From JABFRG01 sp046351415 (GTDB lineage Bacteria; Myxococcota_A; Polyangia; Polyangiales; Polyangiaceae), in assembly GCA_046351415.1 (NCBI GenBank), contig JAXLYO010000003.1:372001-436000 (forward strand): a stretch of DNA of 64,000 bases, given 5' to 3'. Below the pieces are notes generated by a model. The model searched no databases. It was not told the origin of the DNA and saw nothing but the letters and a program-made list of their open reading frames with translations. Of this stretch, positions 8,902-17,381 are shown one piece after another. The number at the start of each line of letters is the position of its first letter. Positions within the stretch are counted from its first letter, which is position 1. The translations under genes were made by a program, and so were the position numbers.

Positions 8902-10482
8902 CTAAACTTTTTCCGCTCTCGCTTTGCCGCCCGTGGAAGGCGCATCCAAGGCCGTTCGACCCGGGGACAGGGCCTTCGGGGCGGTGCCAGGCGGCAAGTT
9001 CTGGATCGGTCGGGCCGCCCCACGGACGGTCTCGCCGGGCAGCTGGTAGGGCATGCGCAACATTCTTCGCATGAGCTCGTGCATACGCCAGCCGAAGTAC
9101 GAGCTGACGAAGGGAGCCGCCTGCTCCATGTCGAAATAGGGGTTCTTGAGCTTCCCGAGCTTGACGAGCAGAAGGACCTGCTCGGCCACGCTCACGGGGC
9201 ATCCCTCCATGCGGACGACGTTGTCGGCATTCCACAGCTTCTTCGTCATCTTGCCCATCTTCACGAAGATGTCGTCGGCTTTGGCTTCGAGGGGGTTCTT
9301 GTGAGAGCGATCGACGTACTTGCTCTGAATCTGGACGAGGTTGCCCGCGATGTTTCCCTCGAACGAGGCGCAGTCACCGATGAAGACGACCTTCTCGCCC
9401 TCTTTGGCGTCGATCGTCCCTTTGTAGTCGCCGAACACGATGTGGGTCTTCGGCATTTTCGCGTCGGTGCGATCGTCGAAGAGGCGCATGATCTCGACGG
9501 CCTCTTCCATCGACCCGGGGCAACCGCCCCAACAATAGTTCGTGGTGTCGCTCGGCGGCGGCCCTGCGTAGGCTTTGATGTTCGTGCCCTCGAAGTATTC
9601 TTCGACGCGAATGAGCCCAACGCGGAAGCCTTTTGCCCGCGCCTTCGCTTCGAGAAGTGAGGTGTCGCCACCGATCTCGATCTGGTCGAGGTCGATGGGG
9701 CCGAAGCCGGCTTCGTATGCGAGTCGGATGTGCGGGACAGAAAGCGGATCGACACCGATGATCGCGCAGCACACCGCGTCGAAGGCCAGCTGATTGTTCC
9801 CCGTGATGACCAGGCCCAGGTCGAAGGGGAGGGGCGTCAGCATGCGACCCTCACCGGCGGTGATGGCATCGATGGCGATGAATTGGGGCTGCACGATGTA
9901 CTGCAGGTCGCGCACCTTCTCGTCGAGCTTGTGGTCGTGATCGATGAGACGATGACGGTCGTCCTGAATGCCGATGTAGTTCTTCAGAGAGAACGTAACC
10001 GTCGTCCAAGGGTGCGCCTTGAACTTGGGGCAGTTGACGAAGAAGTCGGCTTTGGCAACAGGCTCCGGCGTGAAGAATGAATCTCGAAGGCGCCCCTCGT
10101 GAAAGAGCGGCACCTCGACCTGGGTCGTCTCTTCGAAATGATAGAGCTTCGCCCAGGGCGTGCGCTCCATGAGCTTGTAGTACCCGCCCTGTTCGAAGGC
10201 GAACCGCGTGGGCATGGTGATGCCGCAACGTTCACCGACGGCGATTTCCGACAGGTCGTCGCGTGCTCGTGACCGCAGCGCACAGAGCACTCCTTCGATG
10301 AACTCGGGGCGCGTGTAGGCGTGCGGAAACCGCGGGCCGGAGGCAACGACGTTGGGCTTCACCAGCGTGCGGCCGAACGGGCGAAGCTCCATCGCGTCGA
10401 GTGCGTCGGCGCAGATGGCCTCGATGCGTTTCGCATCATAAGTGTCGCACGCGTAGATTCGTACCTGGGCGCGCGCGGTCAT
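8902..10482 (-). CDS. DUF362 domain protein with conserved cysteines
   Basis: 526 residues. The N-terminal half matches the DUF362 family: V-K-P-N-V near 42, then N-C-P-K-F-K-A-H near 152 and S-L-K-N-Y-I-G. The C-terminal half carries C-W-G-G-C near 316, G-D-C near 370 and E-G-C-P near 427, which could coordinate a metal or iron-sulphur cluster, but the typical fused 2[4Fe-4S] ferredoxin pattern is not present. The last 40 residues are Pro/Ala/Arg-rich. DUF362 proteins have no settled function. It stands alone between SNF2 and esterase genes, all on the minus strand but separated by more than 100 bases. Confidence 0.8.
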   Translation of the reverse strand: MTARAQVRIYACDTYDAKRIEAICADALDAMELRPFGRTLVKPNVVASGPRFPHAYTRPEFIEGVLCALRSRARDDLSEIAVGERCGITMPTRFAFEQGGYYKLMERTPWAKLYHFEETTQVEVPLFHEGRLRDSFFTPEPVAKADFFVNCPKFKAHPWTTVTFSLKNYIGIQDDRHRLIDHDHKLDEKVRDLQYIVQPQFIAIDAITAGEGRMLTPLPFDLGLVITGNNQLAFDAVCCAIIGVDPLSVPHIRLAYEAGFGPIDLDQIEIGGDTSLLEAKARAKGFRVGLIRVEEYFEGTNIKAYAGPPPSDTTNYCWGGCPGSMEEAVEIMRLFDDRTDAKMPKTHIVFGDYKGTIDAKEGEKVVFIGDCASFEGNIAGNLVQIQSKYVDRSHKNPLEAKADDIFVKMGKMTKKLWNADNVVRMEGCPVSVAEQVLLLVKLGKLKNPYFDMEQAAPFVSSYFGWRMHELMRRMLRMPYQLPGETVRGAARPIQNLPPGTAPKALSPGRTALDAPSTGGKARAEKV

Positions 10483-10589
10483 TCTTCGATTGTATCACGA
10501 ACGGTCGCGCTTGGCGAAAGCCGCCCAGGAGCCCTCTGCGTCTCGCTACGGGTCTCTTTGGCGCCGATGCCATCGACGCGCGTCATACC

Positions 10590-11921
10590 CTACCAACCCA
10601 TGACACCCTTGAAGAAGGGCTCGAACGCTTGGGCGAGCTCCTGATGGTACGCCGCGTTCGGGTGGTAGTAACAGCCCGAGATCTTGTTGTCGTCGAAGTT
10701 CTCGGTAAAGAGGTACGTGTAGATGTTGTTGTCGCCGTTCGCTGCCCGTGCTTGCTGAATCCCTTCGATGGCATTCTTGATGTTCGTGCGTGAAGCGTAA
10801 CCCGCTGGGTACACGTCACGAATTTGCGGGCCGACGAGGAGGAAAATCTTCGCGTTCGGGTACTGCGTGCGAATTTGACCGACGAGGGTGTCGTACTTCG
10901 TCTTGAACGTGTTGAAGTTTGCCGGGGCGGGCGGGGAGTAATCCTCGCCTCCGAGAACCGAAAGCACCGCGTCTGGCGTGACGCGATTGAAGTCCCACAG
11001 ATTGCCAATCGTCTCCGGCAGTGCGCGAGGAAAGAGCAAGTCGAAGGTCTGGTTGTCTTGGGCGCTCGCGTTCTTGGTGATGCCCTTCCCGGAATAGCCG
11101 AGCAAGGACAGGTCGGCATTGACCGCGTCCGCGAGGAGCTGCGGCATGCTTCGGTGGGCATTGTGCGTGTAGCTCGGCGCACCGCCGGGGCAGCTTGGCC
11201 CGACGCCATCGACACCGAAACCATCGAAGGTCGATTCCGAGAGGAACTCGATGTGGCGGGTCTTCGGCGTGGGCGGTGCCAGCAGCTGACCTCCGCCCGG
11301 GAATGTGAGATTGATGAGCTGCACCACGTTCACGTTCGGTTCGGTGCGCTTGTAGATCTCGACTTCGTGGATGCCGGCCGCGAGGCCCGAGGCAATGGAA
11401 TACGTGTTCGTGCCGCGAGTGAGTTGGAGCGGCGGGGTCTGCAAGACACCATCGATGGTGATGTCGACATAGCCCACGTCGTTCGCAAAACCGGCCGAGT
11501 CCTTCAACGTCGCGTCGACGGCGGTACCATCGAAACGAGCAACGATCTTCGTGCCAGGCCACGCGAGGCGTGCACCTGCGACATCGTTCAAATCGACGCG
11601 GCCGATATACTGGATCGCCGGCGGCTTCGGGGGAACGTACACGTCGACGACGTCGGAGCCGGCGTCACTCGCATCGGGGCCCACGAACGAATCCGGCGTC
11701 GTGTCGGACAGGGAAGCGTCATTCACGTCTCCATCAGACGCGTTTGCGTCCGAGCCGGCTTCGCTCGGTCCGATCGCGCCATCTGCGAGAGCGGCATCGT
11801 CGCCGTTGCCGCCCCCGCTGTCCGTGTCCCCACCGGAGGAGGACGACGAGCTCGAGCCCGAGCTGCAGGCGACGAGGACGGATAGCGCGAAGGACCAAGC
11901 AGAGGCAGAACGAAGGCGCAT
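10590..11921 (-). CDS. SGNH/GDSL esterase lipoprotein resembling carbohydrate esterase family 2
   Basis: 443 residues. A lipobox L-V-A-C (Cys19) is followed by a 75-residue Ser/Gly/Asp linker. The CE2-like jelly-roll segment (L-A-W-P-G-T ... R-F-D-G-T) lies near 115-135 and the SGNH hydrolase domain from about 225. The nucleophile block, usually G-D-S, reads S-E-S-T-F-D-G-F-G, keeping the serine. The C-terminal block reads G-C-Y-Y-H-P-N, where many CE2 enzymes have G-C-D-W-H-P-N; CE2 enzymes can work with a Ser-His dyad. It may deacetylate polysaccharide outside the cell. Activity is uncertain given the two substitutions in the first block. Confidence 0.8.
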   Translation of the reverse strand: MRLRSASAWSFALSVLVACSSGSSSSSSSGGDTDSGGGNGDDAALADGAIGPSEAGSDANASDGDVNDASLSDTTPDSFVGPDASDAGSDVVDVYVPPKPPAIQYIGRVDLNDVAGARLAWPGTKIVARFDGTAVDATLKDSAGFANDVGYVDITIDGVLQTPPLQLTRGTNTYSIASGLAAGIHEVEIYKRTEPNVNVVQLINLTFPGGGQLLAPPTPKTRHIEFLSESTFDGFGVDGVGPSCPGGAPSYTHNAHRSMPQLLADAVNADLSLLGYSGKGITKNASAQDNQTFDLLFPRALPETIGNLWDFNRVTPDAVLSVLGGEDYSPPAPANFNTFKTKYDTLVGQIRTQYPNAKIFLLVGPQIRDVYPAGYASRTNIKNAIEGIQQARAANGDNNIYTYLFTENFDDNKISGCYYHPNAAYHQELAQAFEPFFKGVMGW

Positions 11922-11973
11922 GAAGGAACTCTAACCCAGAATTCTCGCATGTCATCCGCAGTCGTACCTTAGA

Positions 11974-13065
11974 ATGCATTCGATGTTCTTTCGTTTCCCC
12001 TTGCACGTGCCTCGCTGCCGCCGTTTTCCCTTACTCGCGCTTCGCGGCGCTCTCCTGTGCGTTCCCGTGGTTGCGCTTGCGTGTGGCGAAAGTGCGGAAA
12101 GCTCCTCCGGCAGCTCGGGCCCCTCGAGCACGTCGAGCACCACGAGTAGTTCGAGCAGCACGAGCAGCGGCGGCGTGGACGGAGGGTCGAGCTCCGGAGG
12201 AAACGATGCCGCGCCCGACGCTCCGGTCACATATCCAGATCCGATTGCCGGTATCGGTGCGCCCTCTCTCGTCAGCGGCGGATTTGTTTTCACCGAGGGG
12301 CCGCTATGGTTGCCTGCGTCGAACAAGCTGCTCTTCTCGGACGTACAAGGCAACAAGATGTATGAGCTACCAGCCGGAGGCACGACCGCTTCGACGTTCC
12401 GCGATCCGAGCAACCGCGCCAATGGTCACGCGCTCGCGCCAGGTGGGGTGTTCTACAGTTGCGAACACGGGACCGGCTCCGGCGGTCGCCTCACCAAGAC
12501 GCTTGCCAACGGCACCGTCGAGCCCGTCGTTTCCATGTTTGGTGGCGCGAATCTGAACTCCCCGAACGACGTCATCGTGCGCGGAGACGGCAATGTGTAC
12601 TTCACCGACCCGAACTACGGGGGCAACACCCAGCCCAAGCAGAACGTCTTTCGGCTCGCGCCTGGCACGAACGTTCCGCTCGTCGTCGACGACACGCTGA
12701 GCAAACCAAACGGTATCGCGCTATCTCCGGATCAAAACACCCTCTACGTGGCGTCCTACGCCGGCAACTTCGTGAAGAAGTACCCGCTCGACGCCGCAGG
12801 GGTTCCGGGCGCAGGAACGATGTTTCTGCAGAACGTGGCGTCACCGGACGGCATTGCCGTAGACGACGCCGGAAACCTCTATGCGGCGGTGAACGCGGGC
12901 GTTGCGGTCTACCGACGCGACGCGACGCTCATTGGTACGATTTCCATTCCGAACGGAAAGAGGGCCTCGAACATCGCGTTCGGCGAGGCGGACCGGAAGA
13001 CCCTCTACATCACGGCTCAAACCGACCTCTATCGCGTCAAAGTGAACGTCCCGGGCCCCCCCTGA
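11974..13065 (+). CDS. SMP-30/gluconolactonase-like lipoprotein
   Basis: 363 residues, or 360 if the second ATG (11983) is used. The long signal ends in V-A-L-A-C (Cys37) and is followed by a Ser/Thr/Gly linker. The six-bladed propeller begins with F-T-E-G-P-L-W (metal-binding Glu) near 100 and includes S-P-N-D-V-I-V-R-G-D-G near 195 and K-P-N-G-I-A-L-S near 245, the Asn/Asp metal ligands of SMP-30 lactonases. It probably hydrolyses a sugar lactone or related ester outside the cytoplasmic membrane. It diverges from the esterase gene across a 52-base gap, so the two may share a control region. Confidence 0.85.
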   Translation: MHSMFFRFPLHVPRCRRFPLLALRGALLCVPVVALACGESAESSSGSSGPSSTSSTTSSSSSTSSGGVDGGSSSGGNDAAPDAPVTYPDPIAGIGAPSLVSGGFVFTEGPLWLPASNKLLFSDVQGNKMYELPAGGTTASTFRDPSNRANGHALAPGGVFYSCEHGTGSGGRLTKTLANGTVEPVVSMFGGANLNSPNDVIVRGDGNVYFTDPNYGGNTQPKQNVFRLAPGTNVPLVVDDTLSKPNGIALSPDQNTLYVASYAGNFVKKYPLDAAGVPGAGTMFLQNVASPDGIAVDDAGNLYAAVNAGVAVYRRDATLIGTISIPNGKRASNIAFGEADRKTLYITAQTDLYRVKVNVPGPP

Positions 13066-13085
13066 GCGCGCGGGTCACTTTTTTT
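13041..13085 (+). terminator. Possible rho-independent terminator after the SMP-30-like gene
   Basis: AGTGA (13041-13045) pairs with TCACT (13075-13079), with CCCG/CGGG able to pair inside, and a run of seven T follows (13079-13085). The left arm lies in the last codons of the gene and the loop is long, so the call is tentative. Confidence 0.4.
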
Positions 13086-13150
13086 GCAACTTTCGAGGCG
13101 CCCGTCCGTCTGAGGCACGGTTGCCCCTCGTTTCTCAGCAAGGAAAGAAG

Positions 13151-16100
13151 ATGAAGCGCACCCTCTGGTTCCCGCTCCTGGTTCTTGTGGCCGTCGGCTG
13201 CCGCACGTCGACCCATACGCCAGAGGGGGTGCCGCTCACGAACCCGGAGGCTGTCGTTACGGACGTGACCGGTGATGACGCTTGGGCGCTGCCGCCTGCA
13301 CCGGTGTCGACTTCCGTGGTCGGTCTCCTCGAAGGCCCCCCGCCCGCGAAAGGGGCGCGGTCCCCCATCTCGCTCACGGCGCCGGACGGTACCGGTCTCG
13401 AACTCGTCTCGCTGGACGTGAGAGCCGCCCTCGAAGACCCGCTCGCCCTCACGGAGATGCGCCTCACTTTCGAAAATCCGCAAGACCGCGTTCTCGAAGG
13501 TCAGTTCAAGTTCATGCTTCCCTCCGGTGCCGCCATCTCGCGCTTCGCGATGAAAGTGAACGGCGAATGGCAAGAAGCAGAAGTCGTCGAGAAGCAAGCT
13601 GCACGACAGGCCTACGAAGACTTTCTCCACCGCAGGCAGGACCCCGCGCTGCTCGAACAAGCACCCGGAAACGAATTTGCCGCCCGCGTGTTTCCGATTC
13701 CTGCTCGCGGCCGCAAGGAAATCATCGTTACGTACTCGCAGGCTCTGGGTACATATGCAGATTACACGATATTTTTGAAGGGCCTCGGTATGCTCGATAC
13801 TCTCGCGATGCGCGTGACTTCCGCGGGTGTGGAGCTGCCGATCTTCCAAGCAGAGCGACGTCACTTCGTGCCCGGGGGAGACTTCGCGATCCCGACCGCG
13901 CGCTTCGAGCGTCGTAGCGGCTTGCGGTCTGCGAACATCATGATGGCCCGCGTGGTGCCGCTGCCGGTCGAGAAGGTGCCCGCGGACCCCCTTTCGTCTG
14001 CCGTATTCCTCGTCGACACGAGCGCGTCTCGTGCGCTCGGCCTCGAGGAACAGACCAAGCTCCTCGGCGACCTCGTCGCCGCGCTGCCACCCGCAAGTCG
14101 GATTTCGGTTCTCGCGTTCGACCAGTCGACCGAGCTCGTCTTCGAAGGAGAAGCCTCGGCGTTCGGGCCTGCGGCGATGGCCAAGCTCCTGGCGCGCGGC
14201 GCGCTCGGTGCGTCGAACCTCGGACTTGCGTTGAAGGACGCTGCCGAACACGCAAAGTCTCGTTCCGATAGTCCCAAACGTCTCGTGCTTCTCAGCGATG
14301 GTGTTGCGACGGTCGGCGTCCAAGACGCAGCCTCCATGGCGGCCCAGTTCGAGGGGATGTCGGGCTTTCCATTCCGCCGCATCGACGCGGTCGTCGTGGG
14401 CGGCCTCCGCGACGCGAAAATGCTCGAGAAGATCGTCCGGGGGAACCTCCCCGAAGACGGCGTCGTCGTGGATGGCAAGCTCGAGCTCTCGGCGATCAAG
14501 GCGCGCCTCGACCGCGCAACGCGCTCGAAGATCGACGTGAAGGTCGAAGGAGCGACCTGGTCGTACCCCGACCGCATCGACGGGATCCAGCCGGGGGACG
14601 AGGTCCGCATTTTCGCGGAAGTGCCTGGTGACAAGGTCCCCCGCATCTCGCTTGGTGGAGCACCTTCGTTCGTGCCCGCGCTCCGTCGGGTGAGTGGGCC
14701 TCTCCTCGAGCGCGAATGGGCTGCCGCGAAGATCGCCAGCCTGACCGAGTCGCCTCCCGGTGGAGACAAGGATGCTGGAAGGCGCGCCATCATCGACCTT
14801 TCGCGGAAGCATCGCGTGCTCTCGCCATTCACGGCGATGCTCGTTCTGGAATCGGATGCAGACTACAAGCGATTCGACATCAGCCGGACGGCGAAAGTCG
14901 ACATTCTTGGTGTCGACAACGGCGCGATCACTGTCCAACAGAGGAGCCGCGACATCGGGGAGGCCAAGCTCGACGACAAGAACAAGCGCGAGGAGCCTCG
15001 TCCGCAAGGTGCTGCGGAGGCACCCCGTACGACCGACGTCGTTTCGGTGCCATCGTCGTTGCCCCCGGTTGAGGTTCCGAGCGTGCCCCAGCCCCCCGAG
15101 AAACCCACCGAAGCCACGACCGTCTTGAAGGAAGTCGAGAAAGACGGACGCACGAATGGAGCGCCGTCGGCTCCGGCGCTCGCCGCCCGTCCGCAAGACC
15201 AGGCGCCGCAGCCTGTGGTGCCGCGCCCCGAGCCTTCGGTGGCGTTTCCCGACCCACCGCGTCCTAGTATCGATCGAAGCAATCCATTTGCGTACGAACC
15301 GCCGGCCACTGCGCAAGCGAGAATCGCGGCGGTCCAGGATGCCGAGCCCAAAGGCGAGCCGCCCTACCAAGGGCGTTTCAAGGGCGTGATGGATACGCTT
15401 GCTCAAGGCGGCAAGGTGAAAGCCCTCTCGGACGCCAAAGCGTGGCAGAAGAGCGACCCCCAAGACGTGCTCGCCCTGGTCGCGCTCGGCGAGGCGAACG
15501 AGGCCGTTGGGGACAAGCTCGCGGCAGCGCGCGCGTACGGTTCGATTTTGGAGCTCTTTTCGTTTCGCGCAGACTCCCGCCGCTTTGCCGGCGAACGTCT
15601 CGAGCGACTCGGAACGCCCTTCGCCCAGTCGCTCGCCCACGACGCGTTCGTGGGGGCAGCGGAACAACGCCCGGACCATCCCGCGAGCCATCGTCTCCTC
15701 GCGTACTCGCTCCTTCGACAAGGTCGCTACGCGGAGGCGTTCGCGGCGATCGAGAAGGGGGTGAATCGCAAGTATCCGGACGGTCGATTCCTCGGCGCCG
15801 CTCGCATTCTGCGTGAGGACATGGCCCTCATCGCCGCTGCGTGGGCCGCCGCGGAGCCCGCGAAGCGTCCTGAAATCGAAAAGCGCCTCTCGGCCCTCGG
15901 CATCACCTGGGAGAATGAGCCCAGCGTTCGTTTCGTGCTCGTGTGGGAGACCGATGCCAACGACGTCGACTTCCATATCCGCGACGCCAAGGGGGGCCAC
16001 GCCTACTACGGCCACATGGACTTGCCTTCTGGGGGCAGCTTGTACGCCGATGTCATCACGGGTTACGGCCCCGAGTGTTTCGCCATTCGTGGCCCTGTTT

Positions 16101-16303
16101 CCAATCGCGCATATCCGTACCGGCTCTCGGCCCACTACTTCGCGCGCGGCCCCATGGGCTACGGTATGGGTAAATTGCAAATCGTCGAGCACGACGGCAA
16201 AGGTGGGCTTGCCTTCGACGAGCGCCCCTTCGTGATCCAGGCCGACCACGCCATGGTCGACCTCGGCACCGTGAAGGGACCACTTGCCGTGAAGAAGAAC
16301 TGA
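13151..16303 (+). CDS. VIT and von Willebrand A domain lipoprotein with TPR-like and DUF2135-like C-terminus
   Basis: 1050 residues from ATG 13151, which has AGGAAAG upstream; a TTG at 13121 is less likely. The lipobox is A-V-G-C (Cys17). A VIT domain covers roughly 85-195 and a vWFA domain begins near 280 with a MIDAS-type D-T-S-A-S near 287 and L-L-S-D-G-V-A. A Pro/Glu-rich linker (about 610-720) leads to TPR-like helices, and the end (about 920-1010) resembles DUF2135 (V-L-V-W-E-T-D-A-N-D-V-D-F-H). Such proteins are secreted or envelope-bound and their ligands are unknown. It is monocistronic and converges on the expansin gene. Confidence 0.88.
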   Translation: MKRTLWFPLLVLVAVGCRTSTHTPEGVPLTNPEAVVTDVTGDDAWALPPAPVSTSVVGLLEGPPPAKGARSPISLTAPDGTGLELVSLDVRAALEDPLALTEMRLTFENPQDRVLEGQFKFMLPSGAAISRFAMKVNGEWQEAEVVEKQAARQAYEDFLHRRQDPALLEQAPGNEFAARVFPIPARGRKEIIVTYSQALGTYADYTIFLKGLGMLDTLAMRVTSAGVELPIFQAERRHFVPGGDFAIPTARFERRSGLRSANIMMARVVPLPVEKVPADPLSSAVFLVDTSASRALGLEEQTKLLGDLVAALPPASRISVLAFDQSTELVFEGEASAFGPAAMAKLLARGALGASNLGLALKDAAEHAKSRSDSPKRLVLLSDGVATVGVQDAASMAAQFEGMSGFPFRRIDAVVVGGLRDAKMLEKIVRGNLPEDGVVVDGKLELSAIKARLDRATRSKIDVKVEGATWSYPDRIDGIQPGDEVRIFAEVPGDKVPRISLGGAPSFVPALRRVSGPLLEREWAAAKIASLTESPPGGDKDAGRRAIIDLSRKHRVLSPFTAMLVLESDADYKRFDISRTAKVDILGVDNGAITVQQRSRDIGEAKLDDKNKREEPRPQGAAEAPRTTDVVSVPSSLPPVEVPSVPQPPEKPTEATTVLKEVEKDGRTNGAPSAPALAARPQDQAPQPVVPRPEPSVAFPDPPRPSIDRSNPFAYEPPATAQARIAAVQDAEPKGEPPYQGRFKGVMDTLAQGGKVKALSDAKAWQKSDPQDVLALVALGEANEAVGDKLAAARAYGSILELFSFRADSRRFAGERLERLGTPFAQSLAHDAFVGAAEQRPDHPASHRLLAYSLLRQGRYAEAFAAIEKGVNRKYPDGRFLGAARILREDMALIAAAWAAAEPAKRPEIEKRLSALGITWENEPSVRFVLVWETDANDVDFHIRDAKGGHAYYGHMDLPSGGSLYADVITGYGPECFAIRGPVSNRAYPYRLSAHYFARGPMGYGMGKLQIVEHDGKGGLAFDERPFVIQADHAMVDLGTVKGPLAVKKN

Positions 16304-16324
16304 CGCTCGTGGGCGCAGTTCCGC

Positions 16325-17182
16325 TCAGTTGAAGTTCTTCTGACCTGTGAAGAGTTTGCCGGCCTGCGGGCCCGGGAGCTCGTCTTCGAGCACCTGACCG
16401 CCCGCGGCCGTGACGCGCACTTTGAAGGGACCGTCGGTGCCGATGCCGCCGTCGATGATGAAGTAGTTGTAGTCCTTGCGCGGTGCGTTCACCCAGTTGC
16501 CGCCCTTCTGCATCTCGACCTTCGCGATCGGCAAACGGTGGTTGCGCACGGAGATCGCGGTCCAGAACTTACTGGAGCCTTCTTTGACGTGATACGTGAC
16601 GGGCGTCGTCATCGAGCAGGAGACCGGTGTCCACGTGATCGGTACTTTGCCCTGAATCGGCTCGGCGATTTTCGCGAACGCCGACTCGCTCAAGTCGAGT
16701 TGACCGAGCTGACAGCCGGGGCAGCGATCGGTGACGCGTACCGTGATGGTGGCTTTGGGACCCTCGACCTTGAGGCACGTGCCGCACACGTTCGAGTTGT
16801 CGTACTGGAACGTGTTCATCGCGGCGACATCGAGGTCTTGCGGGGATGCAGGGTAGCTGCAGTTGCCTTCGCCTGTGGCATTGTAGAAGGTCGCGACCCC
16901 TTTCGTAGGCTGACCGATCACGATGCCGCCGCTGCTGCTGGCGCCGGACGTGCCGCTCGTCCCTGAGGTGCCGCTCGTGCCGGAGGTGCCGCTCGTCCCT
17001 GAGGTGCCGGAGGTTCCGCTCGTTCCGGAGGTGCCGCTCGTACCCGAGGTGCCGCCGTCGCTCGTGCCGTTGTTCCCGCCGCCTTCGTCACCGCCGCAGG
17101 CGAGAAGGACCGTCACGACGGAAGAAGCCACGAGCGGAAGAACGCGTCTGGTGCGAAGCTGGGACGAAAGGCGCGCAAACAT
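16325..17182 (-). CDS. Bacterial expansin (EXLX-like) lipoprotein
   Basis: 285 residues from ATG 17182. The lipobox L-L-A-C (Cys29) is followed by a Gly/Ser/Thr linker that includes 12 tandem G-T-S units. Domain 1 is the six-stranded double-psi barrel with A-T-F-Y, the C-G-T-C-L-K-V segment and T-D-R-C-P-G-C-x(5)-L-D-L-S, which holds the conserved Asp. Domain 2 is the CBM63-like beta sandwich (W-x-A-I-S-V-R-N-H near 215). Expansins loosen cellulose or peptidoglycan networks without hydrolysis. Secreted forms are usual; tethering by a lipid and a flexible stalk is unusual. Confidence 0.9.
   Translation of the reverse strand: MFARLSSQLRTRRVLPLVASSVVTVLLACGGDEGGGNNGTSDGGTSGTSGTSGTSGTSGTSGTSGTSGTSGTSGTSGTSGASSSGGIVIGQPTKGVATFYNATGEGNCSYPASPQDLDVAAMNTFQYDNSNVCGTCLKVEGPKATITVRVTDRCPGCQLGQLDLSESAFAKIAEPIQGKVPITWTPVSCSMTTPVTYHVKEGSSKFWTAISVRNHRLPIAKVEMQKGGNWVNAPRKDYNYFIIDGGIGTDGPFKVRVTAAGGQVLEDELPGPQAGKLFTGQKNFN
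16947..17054 (-). repeat. Twelve tandem 9-bp units encoding a (Gly-Thr-Ser)n stalk
   Basis: On the plus strand the units alternate between forms such as GAGGTGCCG and CTCGTGCCG, differing mostly at synonymous positions, and the period is exactly 9 bases. The array encodes the flexible linker of the expansin lipoprotein. In-frame slippage could change the stalk length without breaking the gene. Confidence 0.9.
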
Positions 17183-17381
17183 CGCTCGAGAGTACGGCGC
17201 TCCCATCACGTCGCCAAGGGCCCTGTGGCACTTCGCCACCATTTCGGTGGTACTTGCAGCTACGCGCGGCAACGTGCGTCCTACTTCGTGCGCCGGCACA
17301 GGTAGACCTCGTGTGGCGCTTTGCATCGACTGTGCGCTTTGCTCCTGCGAGCGGCGAGCGGCTTCTGTAGGATGCGGGCCC

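Noticed and set aside
13037..16249. 1070-codon minus-strand open frame opposite the VIT/vWFA gene
   Set aside because: The product is Arg/His-rich low-information sequence typical of antisense frames in GC-rich genes; the plus-strand protein has clear domains.
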